Source: Tritrichomonas musculus (taxonomy: Eukaryota; Parabasalia; Tritrichomonadida; Tritrichomonadidae). From it: a stretch of DNA of 64,000 bases. Made by a program: the position numbers and the translations under genes. The notes under the pieces are model-generated. The model was not told where the DNA came from and searched no databases. It saw only the letters and a list, made by a program, of their open reading frames with translations. Numbering within the stretch: position 1 is the first letter of the stretch; every line of letters starts with the position of its first letter. The stretch is from assembly GCA_039105265.1 (NCBI GenBank), contig JAPFFF010000001.1, positions 9,548,001-9,612,000 of the forward strand, read 5' to 3'. Below are positions 1 through 8,316 of the stretch, in pieces.

Positions 1-171
1 ATATTTCATCAACAATATTGTATAATTGAATGCTTTTTGATATGGTCATTTTCATTTATATCATGTTTATTCGATATCTAGTTTGGTTTTTTTGTGGTAA
101 TTTGAGCATTCATATACCTTTCTATTGAAAAAAAAAGAAAAAAGAAATTGTGAGAGTTTATTAAACAAAAA
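1..171. other. AT-rich leader region before the first gene
   Basis: No coding signal is visible. The stretch just before the ATG at 172 is A-rich, as is common for the short leaders of trichomonad genes. The left edge of the window cuts whatever lies further upstream. Confidence 0.5.
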
Positions 172-2574
172 ATGAATTCATCCAATCAACAATTTGAACA
201 GCAAGATTCATCATATTATGATGATGACTTCTCTAATTTCCAAGGAGTCATTATTAATGGGCCTTTTGACGATTTTCTTGACCAATTCAAAATCGACCAA
301 ATACCAATTATAGGTGACCAATATGATTTATGCGATCCGATTGCACCTCTTATGTCCCAAGACTTCGCAAATCACCAAACTGCTGATGGTATTTTTGATC
401 CGTTTTCATGTGAAAAGCGATTGAAACTTATAGAAGAAGAAGAAAAATTACAGCAACTTCAAGAAGAGCATATGGAAAGGGAAAGGCAGCATCATATGCA
501 TAGCAGAAGACCGCAACATCAAGAAATCTATCAGCAAAATTCTTTCGACCAACAATCAGCTGAGCAAAATAACGACTCAAATGCAATTAATGCGTCTGGT
601 TCTGATGATGAGAGAGAACAGCAAATTCGAAAAAGCAGATCAAATCCATTTCAACAAAATGTTGATGATAATGCGAATGATGATGATGATGATAATGGCA
701 CATTTGACCCATTCCAAGGAATAAATAAAAAGCAGCAGCCGCAGCAGCGAAAAAGCTCTAGGCATAATTCTGAAAGTGATGATGATCATGGTTTTAATCA
801 TAATGATGAATTTGAGAATAATCGTCCACATCATAATGTACATAAAAAGAATCAAAACCAAAGCTTTGCTCCTCAAATCAAGAAAAACGTCGAAAACATT
901 AAAGAAAAAGCAAAAAGTATTTTCAACGCAGGATTCAACTTTATAGCCAAAAATATCCCGCATAAAGATAAGCACGGAAGTAATCGTATGAGCGATAATA
1001 GTAATCTTTCTGAACAAGAAAGAAGGCGTATGAAAATGCAGCATGCTCAAAATTCTCTATTTAATGATGACAACGATAATGATGAACAAGATAATGGTCT
1101 TATGGGTGGTTTTGATGACAAATTTAACAGTGATGAAGAAGATCGTCAAAGAAATCATAAACGTGTTCGCAACGATTTTCATTCAGATGATGAAAACGAA
1201 GCCGATCAAAAGCCTTTTGCATCAGGTTCGGATGATAATGATGAGCCACGTCAACCTGTTAATAGAAAGCAACAAAAGAATCCATTCGCTGAACAATTGA
1301 AAAAGCAAAAACAATCACAACCACCTTCAAAATCGCAAAGTTCAGGAAACATATTCGATATGCTTGATCAAGACGAAGATGAAAATCAAGAAGATCAGCA
1401 ACCGAATAATCCATTCACTGACCAAATACAACGACAAGAAAAACAACAAAAACGGTCAAGACCACCATCAAGACCACAAAGTTCAGGAAACTTATTCGAT
1501 ATGCTTGATCAAGACGAAGATGATCAGAATCAGCAACAACAACAAAAGCTTTCTGCAAATGCATCAGCTGATTTATTTGATAATTCACAGCCTCAACGTC
1601 AAACCAGTAAGTTAGAATCCTCAAATGATTTATACGATCCTTTCGCTGGTATTAATAGTGGATCAAAAGTACCAGCTGGATCAAACAATGAAGAATCATC
1701 TGGATTATTTGATCCATTTTCAGGTGGAAACCAAGCGCCACTCGCTTCTAAAGCAAGCAACGCCAGTATGAACAGTACTAATAGCGCACATGGTAATAAT
1801 AGTGCAGGTGGCTCTTTATTTAATCCATTCCAAAATAATGCTCAAAAATCCAATGTCAGCAATAGCGGTAACCGAACACCAAACTTATCTGCCAACGCCT
1901 CCAACGATCTCTTAGACTCATTTTGTGCACCAGCTTCTTCTTTTACACCATCAAACAAAGGATCTCTAGATGATCTCTTCTCGAACGACAATGTAGCTGT
2001 TTCTCCAGTTGCATCAGGTTCATTAGCTATGGCAGATGATCTTTTTGGTTTCCAAAGCAACAGCCAACAACCAAAAGGAAATCAAGCCAACATGATGAAG
2101 ATATCATCAGCTCAAGGAAGCAGAAATTCAGGCGAAATTCTTGATCTTTTTGGCTCTTCTTCACAACCACAAAATGTTACTAACAATTCTGCAAAGAAGA
2201 ATGATAATTTATTTGATTTACTCGATTCTTCATCATTTACAGCTTCTCCAGCTCAGCAACAACAGCAAAATAGAAATCAAGCGCAAATGCCACCACTTCC
2301 TCAACAATCACAGCAACAGCAAAAGAAGGCTTCGGTTGATCCTTACTCAATGTTCGGAGCTACACCTTCAAGAGGAGCTTCTGGTTCGGGAATGCTTGGA
2401 TCTGGCTACGGATATGGACAGAGATCTTCATCAGGATTTCAACAACAGCAGCAACAGCAGAGATCTGGGCAGCAATCATCACAGAGATCTTCTGCACAAA
2501 CATCTCAGAGATCCTCTGCAAAGTCTTCAGCTAACAACAGCCTCAATCCTTTCTCTGACATCAATCCTTTCTAG
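172..2574 (+). CDS. disordered endocytic adaptor-like protein rich in DPF, NPF and clathrin-box motifs
   Basis: Predicted 800-residue, largely disordered protein rich in Gln, Asn, Ser and Asp. It has a short Glu/Lys helix-prone stretch near residues 85-105 and a basic stretch near 230-270. Scattered along it are DPF motifs (IFDPF, TFDPF, YDPF, LFDPF) and NPF motifs, including the last three residues, plus clathrin-box-like segments LFDLLD and two copies of FDMLDQDED. In known endocytic accessory proteins DPF binds the AP2 alpha ear, NPF binds EH domains, and LFDLLD-type boxes bind the clathrin terminal domain. No ENTH, ANTH or other folded domain is recognised, so it resembles the tail of an epsin or AP180 without the lipid-binding head. 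Residues of about 43 each, starting at nt 1279 and 1408, form a tandem duplication. The role in clathrin-coat assembly is inferred from motif density. Confidence 0.7.
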   Translation: MNSSNQQFEQQDSSYYDDDFSNFQGVIINGPFDDFLDQFKIDQIPIIGDQYDLCDPIAPLMSQDFANHQTADGIFDPFSCEKRLKLIEEEEKLQQLQEEHMERERQHHMHSRRPQHQEIYQQNSFDQQSAEQNNDSNAINASGSDDEREQQIRKSRSNPFQQNVDDNANDDDDDNGTFDPFQGINKKQQPQQRKSSRHNSESDDDHGFNHNDEFENNRPHHNVHKKNQNQSFAPQIKKNVENIKEKAKSIFNAGFNFIAKNIPHKDKHGSNRMSDNSNLSEQERRRMKMQHAQNSLFNDDNDNDEQDNGLMGGFDDKFNSDEEDRQRNHKRVRNDFHSDDENEADQKPFASGSDDNDEPRQPVNRKQQKNPFAEQLKKQKQSQPPSKSQSSGNIFDMLDQDEDENQEDQQPNNPFTDQIQRQEKQQKRSRPPSRPQSSGNLFDMLDQDEDDQNQQQQQKLSANASADLFDNSQPQRQTSKLESSNDLYDPFAGINSGSKVPAGSNNEESSGLFDPFSGGNQAPLASKASNASMNSTNSAHGNNSAGGSLFNPFQNNAQKSNVSNSGNRTPNLSANASNDLLDSFCAPASSFTPSNKGSLDDLFSNDNVAVSPVASGSLAMADDLFGFQSNSQQPKGNQANMMKISSAQGSRNSGEILDLFGSSSQPQNVTNNSAKKNDNLFDLLDSSSFTASPAQQQQQNRNQAQMPPLPQQSQQQQKKASVDPYSMFGATPSRGASGSGMLGSGYGYGQRSSSGFQQQQQQQRSGQQSSQRSSAQTSQRSSAKSSANNSLNPFSDINPF
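1279..1536 (+). repeat. two-copy intragenic duplication (43-codon unit)
   Basis: Two adjacent units begin with NPF at nt 1279 and 1408. Each ends in a shared segment with SSGN, an FDMLDQDED clathrin-box-like motif and a Gln-rich linker. The copies differ at many codons, so the duplication is not recent. It doubles one NPF and one clathrin-box-like site. Confidence 0.7.
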
Positions 2575-2914
2575 ATTTCACTAATAATAAATTCCATAAA
2601 TTTAAATGCGAATTAATAATTAAAAAGAAAACTGCATATTCTATATTTTTATATATATATATAAATATTTATTAATGAGTGTTATTAAAGTTACCTTGTT
2701 CATGGATTTGTCGAAAAAGTTAGGTTGAAATAAATTATGTACGACTATTTTATACAAAAGGAGTAGTCAATCTTTTAAAATATTGATATACAGCTACGAT
2801 ATTTTTTTTCTTAACTTTTACCAAAATTTGAAATGAATAAAACTTTTTCATAATGTAAAGTAATCCTTTTTGTGAAAAGATATTTTATATTCATAAAAAG
2901 TTTAGATTCTTTTG
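2575..2914. other. intergenic spacer between two plus-strand genes
   Basis: AT-rich, with short (AT)n near 2650-2665 and a pyrimidine run near 2800. No gene is seen. TCATA at 2891-2895, about 20 nt before the next ATG, fits the trichomonad initiator consensus TCAYW, but such a short motif is expected often by chance here. Confidence 0.4.
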
Positions 2915-5611
2915 ATGGACGATAAAAAAGAGTTTCTTTTATCATTAACAAATTTCGATTCTACTTTTGTTAGATATGAGGAGTTGAAGAAAAATCGCTT
3001 TTTACCAGCTATTAGAGATGTACATAATTTTCTAATGCAAATATCAGTCTATCAATATTTATTATTTTATTCAGAACATAATTATTCGAGCGATGAACTT
3101 ATTAGAATGTTGAATAAGATACGCCAACCATCTGCTCCTAAATTATATAATACTTTTCGATGGGCTGTAAATAAAATTAATCAATTGATTACCTGCAATC
3201 GTCAATTATTCGCTACTGCGCTTACTAAATTTGCTAAAAGCTCAGTTGAAAATAGCCAATCAGATCTTTTTAATTATTTTTCTATTATCACCTTTCCTTC
3301 GATTTTTTGTCATTTTGCTGACCAAGAATTTGAAAGGCTTGGCTATATTTTTATTAAAATGATAATGAAAACTCTTCCTTCGATTCAATATCAGCAATTG
3401 ATTTATAGCTTTTTATTAGAATCAGGTGAATTCCAAACATGCTTGTGGGATCTATTTGACGAATACGCTGCGCAAACAGTTACTCAGAATTCATCATCAC
3501 AATATTTTTTACCTTTACTATCAGCATTGACAAAAGCGGTTCCCTTACTTACATATTATCAAGTCAAACTGCTCTCAAAATTTCAATCAGATGATCCACA
3601 ATCTTTTACTTCTTTTTTTATCACCAAATTTTTATTAAATTCTTACAATATTTATCATTCATCACGAATTGTTTTACAAAATCAAGCAAACCCCATAGAG
3701 GATTTAGCTGACTTTTTTGACTCAATTGGAAAATCTCCGCATACTGATCTCTTATTTGCAACTTTGCATAATGCTCAAAAATTTAGGCAACTTCCACGTC
3801 ATGCAATGTTTACTGGAATTGGAGATTACCCACTTTTTCTATCAATAAAAGATATATATATAATCCAATTAATAATGAAAACAATGCCTGACGAAAAAGA
3901 ATTAAAATTTCCAGATGCATTTATCATTTCTGAGGATATGAAAGATCAGTCAATATCAGCTCAAATAACTTCACTTCTCTTTATAAATAAAAATGATTAT
4001 CAATATCTATATTCAGATGATAAGCAAATAAAAGATAAAAAGAAAGATAAATTTGAATTACTAAAAAGCAAAGAATTCAAACAAATGGTTGATATTCCTG
4101 AAATCCCAGCTGAACCCAAAAATACTAGAATTGATGAATTGAATGAAAGAATGAAACTGGTTGCCAATCAAAATGGCTTTTCAGGTACATTAGCTTTTTT
4201 AAAGTCAAATAGACAAGGACCACTAGAAGCTCGAAGAATGAAAGAAAAGTTATCTAAGGATTTTGATTCAAATACAAAAAAATATATTGAAGGATTATAC
4301 CTCAACAAAAATGCAGTAAAATTGGCAAATATCGACAATTTGTTTGTAACAGATTTATATTATTTTCATGAAATACAAAAACTGCTAAATAAAATAACTC
4401 GGCATTTAATGCATGTACTATATTATCTCCTGTCGAGTCTATATCAATCAGATCGTCCATCAGTTGATCCGTTACTAACAACATCACTTGAATTAAGAGC
4501 ACTTCAATCGTCAACCGTCGTTCAAGCAGAAGTTCAATCTTGGTCTGTTTTGCGTCATAAAGACTGTTTTAATTATGTGGAAATCACAGATGCGAGTGAC
4601 TTTCTTCGTTCAAATCTCTTTCAGACGTTAAATGGAAAAATCAATCGTCCTATTAATGTGAATTCCAAAAAGAAATCATCTTTTGAAGAAAGAAGATATA
4701 AATCAGATGTCCCTAATATTCCTGATTTTTTAAGTGGTTTATCTTCTGTATCAAAAAATAATCCGCATAATCTTGCAAAGAAACGAAGAAATTCATTTGA
4801 TGCAACAAAATCAGTATCATCAACTTTCCAATTTGAACTAATTAAAAAACTCGGCCTTGTTAACAAAACAGACAAATTCCTCATGTTCATTATATTTGTA
4901 AGAATGTTTGATCAGTCAAACTTGGAAGATTCACAAGTTCCACAACTCAGAAAGTTATATATTAGGCTAATGGATTCATTGAGGATTAAGAAACTAGCCA
5001 AGCCGAATTCGCTAACTTTCAAACAAGAGAAAAAAATGAATAAAAAGAGTAAAAAAGACAAAAAGAAAGATTTGAGAGCAAAATTTGACGAATTTGAAGA
5101 ATGTTTTGCTGTTATTACTAGAATGATTGATGATCTTGCCAAAATACGAAAAGCATCATGTATATTGAAACTTGCTGAAATATCTTGTAAAATTCAAGAA
5201 GTAACATCAAATTATCTGAGTTATATTTCTTCACCAAAATCAGCTGATTGTGGCTGTGGTTGTGCATGTTATTCGCCTGCTTATTTGTTGTCGTCTTTTA
5301 CTGCTTCTGCTCGTCAATGTGCAATAAAAAATAACGAGGATGATAATTCAGGTAATAAACTGTTTCAAAAAGTGGCTTATATGATATTTAAGCATTGCTT
5401 GTTAATGTCAACAACTGATGCTTTTTACGTCGCTTTTGTTTGGGAACAAAAATTAATGACTATTTTCCCAATATTGAAGCAGCATACAAATATTCCTAAC
5501 TTGAACTTGCCAGCTCTTGAATGCCTCGAATCATGCTTTTATGATTTTCTCAAAAAGGACCCAATCTTATTTGAGAAGACGCAAGAAATAAGAAGATTCC
5601 TGTTTAAATGA
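2915..5611 (+). CDS. unrecognised 898-residue alpha-helical protein
   Basis: Predicted to start at ATG 2915 (the frame also holds a TTG just before). I do not recognise the family. The first 330 residues look all-helical, with alternating hydrophobic and polar residues suggesting a helical-repeat or GAP-like fold. A Lys-rich linker lies near residues 365-400. A Ser/Lys-rich segment near 590-640 precedes a second helical domain that contains a Lys cluster around 710-725 and a small CGCGCAC cysteine cluster near residue 790. There is no signal peptide or clear membrane segment. I considered a RasGAP/VPS9 architecture because of the two helical halves, but saw no diagnostic arginine-finger or VPS9 motif. 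Codon and base use match its neighbours, so it looks like an intact host gene. Confidence 0.75.
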   Translation: MDDKKEFLLSLTNFDSTFVRYEELKKNRFLPAIRDVHNFLMQISVYQYLLFYSEHNYSSDELIRMLNKIRQPSAPKLYNTFRWAVNKINQLITCNRQLFATALTKFAKSSVENSQSDLFNYFSIITFPSIFCHFADQEFERLGYIFIKMIMKTLPSIQYQQLIYSFLLESGEFQTCLWDLFDEYAAQTVTQNSSSQYFLPLLSALTKAVPLLTYYQVKLLSKFQSDDPQSFTSFFITKFLLNSYNIYHSSRIVLQNQANPIEDLADFFDSIGKSPHTDLLFATLHNAQKFRQLPRHAMFTGIGDYPLFLSIKDIYIIQLIMKTMPDEKELKFPDAFIISEDMKDQSISAQITSLLFINKNDYQYLYSDDKQIKDKKKDKFELLKSKEFKQMVDIPEIPAEPKNTRIDELNERMKLVANQNGFSGTLAFLKSNRQGPLEARRMKEKLSKDFDSNTKKYIEGLYLNKNAVKLANIDNLFVTDLYYFHEIQKLLNKITRHLMHVLYYLLSSLYQSDRPSVDPLLTTSLELRALQSSTVVQAEVQSWSVLRHKDCFNYVEITDASDFLRSNLFQTLNGKINRPINVNSKKKSSFEERRYKSDVPNIPDFLSGLSSVSKNNPHNLAKKRRNSFDATKSVSSTFQFELIKKLGLVNKTDKFLMFIIFVRMFDQSNLEDSQVPQLRKLYIRLMDSLRIKKLAKPNSLTFKQEKKMNKKSKKDKKKDLRAKFDEFEECFAVITRMIDDLAKIRKASCILKLAEISCKIQEVTSNYLSYISSPKSADCGCGCACYSPAYLLSSFTASARQCAIKNNEDDNSGNKLFQKVAYMIFKHCLLMSTTDAFYVAFVWEQKLMTIFPILKQHTNIPNLNLPALECLESCFYDFLKKDPILFEKTQEIRRFLFK

Positions 5612-6003
5612 TTATATTCTATCTTTTAATTTTTGAAGGAATTCTGATGCCTTCAAAAATATAAAAATAGTTAATGTCCTAATATGTCATTTATTGTGAT
5701 TTATAAATAAATATTCTATACTATTGGAAATATCGTTATTATTAAATGATGATTTAAAAAATATTGAATTGATTAATTTATATTGATTTTAAAAGGTTAT
5801 TTATGTAATTATTGGCCATGGACAAGCTTTTTTATTATTTAATAATGATTGAAAAACATAAATTATCTTCATGATGAAAATATTTCAAAAATAAAAGGTC
5901 AATAGATATAATGAATATTCAACAAAGAATGAATTTGACAAAAATGCAAATAAAACCTAAAAAAAAAAAAATTTTAAAAAAAAAATATATATAAAAACAA
6001 TGA
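5612..6003. other. convergent 3' spacer
   Basis: Separates the convergent ends of the 898-residue protein gene and the EDC4-like gene. It is AT-rich with A runs near 5960-5985. No gene, RNA or repeat is visible. Confidence 0.5.
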
Positions 6004-8187
6004 CTATGCGTTTTGAAGCGACATTGCTATATGAGTTAAACGCCTCAGCTCTATATATAAAGATGAGTTTGGTGGTACTGTTGGATAGAGAGCAAAAACT
6101 GCGCTTGAAATTGTACTTGTTAATGGTTTTATTCTAGCCTTAAAAATTTCATTATCTGGATCGAAATATAGAAGCAATTTAACAAGATGTGGTGTAATTA
6201 AAGATCCTTTTCTTTCGAGGTTGTCCGCAAAAACTTCTGCCATTTCGAGTAATGTTTCGTCTGATATTTTGCCATTTTCCAAGCTATCTTCAAGTCTGTT
6301 CTGATCGCATAATGCAATCAAATTGTCAATTGAATAATTTGCAGCAGCTCTAAATGCACGATCAACGTTTTTCTGATATAATTGGCAACACATTTCTGGA
6401 GTTGCGCCTGTTTTCATTGCTACATCTTCAATCAGTAATAGTTTTTCATTTAAAGAGTTGATTTGAGTTCTGATCCTATCGAATGATTGGTCAATGAATG
6501 GTAACATATCTTTAATCAATTTGTTCATTGATTCCATATAATGATTATAAGAATTATTTAACGATTCAATCAAGAAAATTGAAGCTTTGGCAGTTTCTTT
6601 GACAAAATTTGCATCAAAAACTTTTTGGCCTTCTTGTGAATCAGGAATTTGAAGCCATGTCGGTGGGAAATCATACTCATTCCAAATTGATATTACGCCA
6701 TCATTAATAATAACGTTGCTTGGTACTTTTTTAAGTTGATATGTTTGTTCTTGAATTTGAATTCTACAGAAATTATATCCAATTTGGTTTAAATTGTTAT
6801 AATTGTTTTCGTTATCATTTATTATGATTGAAACTTCATCGCTACTAAATACATTGGCAACGTTATGTATTGGCTCACATGATTTTAGTTGGTTGGTTTC
6901 AGTCATAATCACAGAAGGAATAACTTTGCCTTTTGAAAATTCATAGATATAATTGTCATCACAGAAAACTTTAACATCTGTTATGGATTCTAAATTTTTC
7001 TTGATAATTGGGAAAGAAATGAAATCATTTCTCTTATATAGACGAATTCCCTTCTTCTTAACAATAACACGATATAGTTTACTGAAATCGAAATCAATAA
7101 CATTTTTATGAAGTAAATTATAGTGTATTTGCTTATTATAGAATTGACATATGTATAAGTTACTGTCTGCAAGAACGAAAAAGTGGGATCTATCACTAGT
7201 GTAGTCTGGTCTTATATCTGTAATATTTGGAAGTTGCTGAAAAAAATCTCCATCGATTCGTGAATGTACAAAGAATCCATGCATTGTACTGTAAACGTAT
7301 GTTGCTTCATCAAGTAGTATAAAAGATGTAATAGGTTCTGGTTGGTTAAGCTGTTCTTGATTAAACTCGGCATTATTAACATCTGAAGTATATAAAAATT
7401 GAGTTTCTGAATTGAATACTGCAGATAAATAATTATTAAATGAGTAAAAAAGTGTTGGCCTATTCAAAGAAGTGGTTTCTGTATTTTGTTGTGGTTTCTT
7501 GTTGGAAGTATCAGGATTATTGTTTTTATCTGTTTTTTTATATGTATCTTTGTTTTTTTGTTTATTCTTCTTTGGCGAATTGCGTGGTTCTTTCTTGGTG
7601 TTATTCTCTTGAGAAGTATTGGTATTTGAATTTGCATTATGCTGATTCGGGTTCTTTATTTGTTGGTCTTGATTCTGTTGAGGCTTTTGCGTTTTTTCTT
7701 GTTGCTGCTGTTGTTTTTGTTGTTTATCCTGTTGTTGTTGTTGTTTTTGTTGTTGTTTTTGGCGTGGGGGAGTTTGTTGCTGCTGTTTCTGGCGTTGCTG
7801 GGCTTGTTTTGGGCGTTGTTGATTTTGTTGTAGGTGCTGAGATTCATGTGAATTGTCATTTCGGTTTACAATTTTTGTTGGGTCAAGTTTGCTTTTGATT
7901 AAATTATCTTGACTTTGTGATTGTTTAGGTTGATTGAGATTAGATGGCTCTTTATCTGCAATTTTGCTTGGTTGAATTTTTTCTGGAATATTTTCTTGAT
8001 GATTCTTTTTAGGTTTTTGTTGAACTACTTGAGAAATATTGCTAATACTCATATTATTTAAATTCGAATCGGGAATTACTTCACTAAGGGTATGAGGATG
8101 AGTTTGTTGTGGTGGGAGAGAAGCCTTTGTTAATGTTTCTTCGTTAATAAAATCAGGAAAATCTGTTGAAAATTTTTTATTATCCAT
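6004..8187 (-). CDS. EDC4: EDC4/Ge-1-family decapping scaffold
   Basis: Predicted 727 residues from ATG at 8187; the frame runs on to a TTG at 8229, but the ATG is the sensible start. Three regions are visible. Residues 1-240 are disordered and very Gln-rich. Residues about 245-530 have beta-strand character compatible with a WD40-like propeller. The helical C-terminal part ends in a domain from about residue 595 containing DRAFRAAANYSIDNLIALCD. This lines up with the conserved C-terminal segment of animal EDC4 and plant VARICOSE (pattern AF-x-AAL-x4-L-x-LL-x-VCE), and the following leucine-rich helices up to the end also match in spacing. EDC4 bridges DCP1 and DCP2 and organises P-bodies through this C-terminal domain. 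The assignment rests on domain order and that segment. The gene is divergent from the ACAP-type gene, with 129 bp between the two ATGs. Confidence 0.72.
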   Translation of the reverse strand: MDNKKFSTDFPDFINEETLTKASLPPQQTHPHTLSEVIPDSNLNNMSISNISQVVQQKPKKNHQENIPEKIQPSKIADKEPSNLNQPKQSQSQDNLIKSKLDPTKIVNRNDNSHESQHLQQNQQRPKQAQQRQKQQQQTPPRQKQQQKQQQQQDKQQKQQQQQEKTQKPQQNQDQQIKNPNQHNANSNTNTSQENNTKKEPRNSPKKNKQKNKDTYKKTDKNNNPDTSNKKPQQNTETTSLNRPTLFYSFNNYLSAVFNSETQFLYTSDVNNAEFNQEQLNQPEPITSFILLDEATYVYSTMHGFFVHSRIDGDFFQQLPNITDIRPDYTSDRSHFFVLADSNLYICQFYNKQIHYNLLHKNVIDFDFSKLYRVIVKKKGIRLYKRNDFISFPIIKKNLESITDVKVFCDDNYIYEFSKGKVIPSVIMTETNQLKSCEPIHNVANVFSSDEVSIIINDNENNYNNLNQIGYNFCRIQIQEQTYQLKKVPSNVIINDGVISIWNEYDFPPTWLQIPDSQEGQKVFDANFVKETAKASIFLIESLNNSYNHYMESMNKLIKDMLPFIDQSFDRIRTQINSLNEKLLLIEDVAMKTGATPEMCCQLYQKNVDRAFRAAANYSIDNLIALCDQNRLEDSLENGKISDETLLEMAEVFADNLERKGSLITPHLVKLLLYFDPDNEIFKARIKPLTSTISSAVFALYPTVPPNSSLYIELRRLTHIAMSLQNA

Positions 8188-8316
8188 TATAACATTTAAA
8201 GAAAAAGCAGCTCTGAATTTTTCTTTCAAAATTCAAAATCACTCATCAAAATTGAAAAGTTTTTTTAAAGGCTTTCAATTTTGAATTTTAAACGATAATA
8301 ATAATACAAATAAAAT
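8188..8316. promoter_or_regulatory. shared divergent promoter of the EDC4-like and ACAP-like genes
   Basis: Only 129 bp separate the two opposed ATGs, so both core promoters must lie here. On the plus strand AACGAT is at 8291-8296 and on the minus strand a CCTTTAAAA stretch lies near 8263-8271. Both resemble core motifs described upstream of Trichomonas vaginalis genes (M3-like AACGAT and M5-like CCTTT). Confidence 0.5.
8291..8296 (+). promoter_or_regulatory. AACGAT core-promoter motif (M3-like)
   Basis: AACGAT lies 20 nt before ATG 8317. The same hexamer occurs 19 nt before the ATG of the IBD gene on the other strand (38939-38944). In Trichomonas a motif of this type is bound by a Myb-like protein. 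The matching spacing supports a functional element. Confidence 0.45.

Noticed and set aside
640-1050. Minus-strand hydrophobic frame opposite the endocytic-motif gene
   Set aside because: Isoleucine runs come from GAT-rich sense codons; a shadow of the true gene.
2915-5611. A RasGAP-VPS9 (GAPVD1-like) identity
   Set aside because: Two helical halves fit loosely but no arginine finger, FLR motif or VPS9 signature could be pointed to.
7440-7898. Plus-strand Val/Phe-rich frame opposite the EDC4-like gene
   Set aside because: Antisense of a Gln-rich region; no start context or motif.
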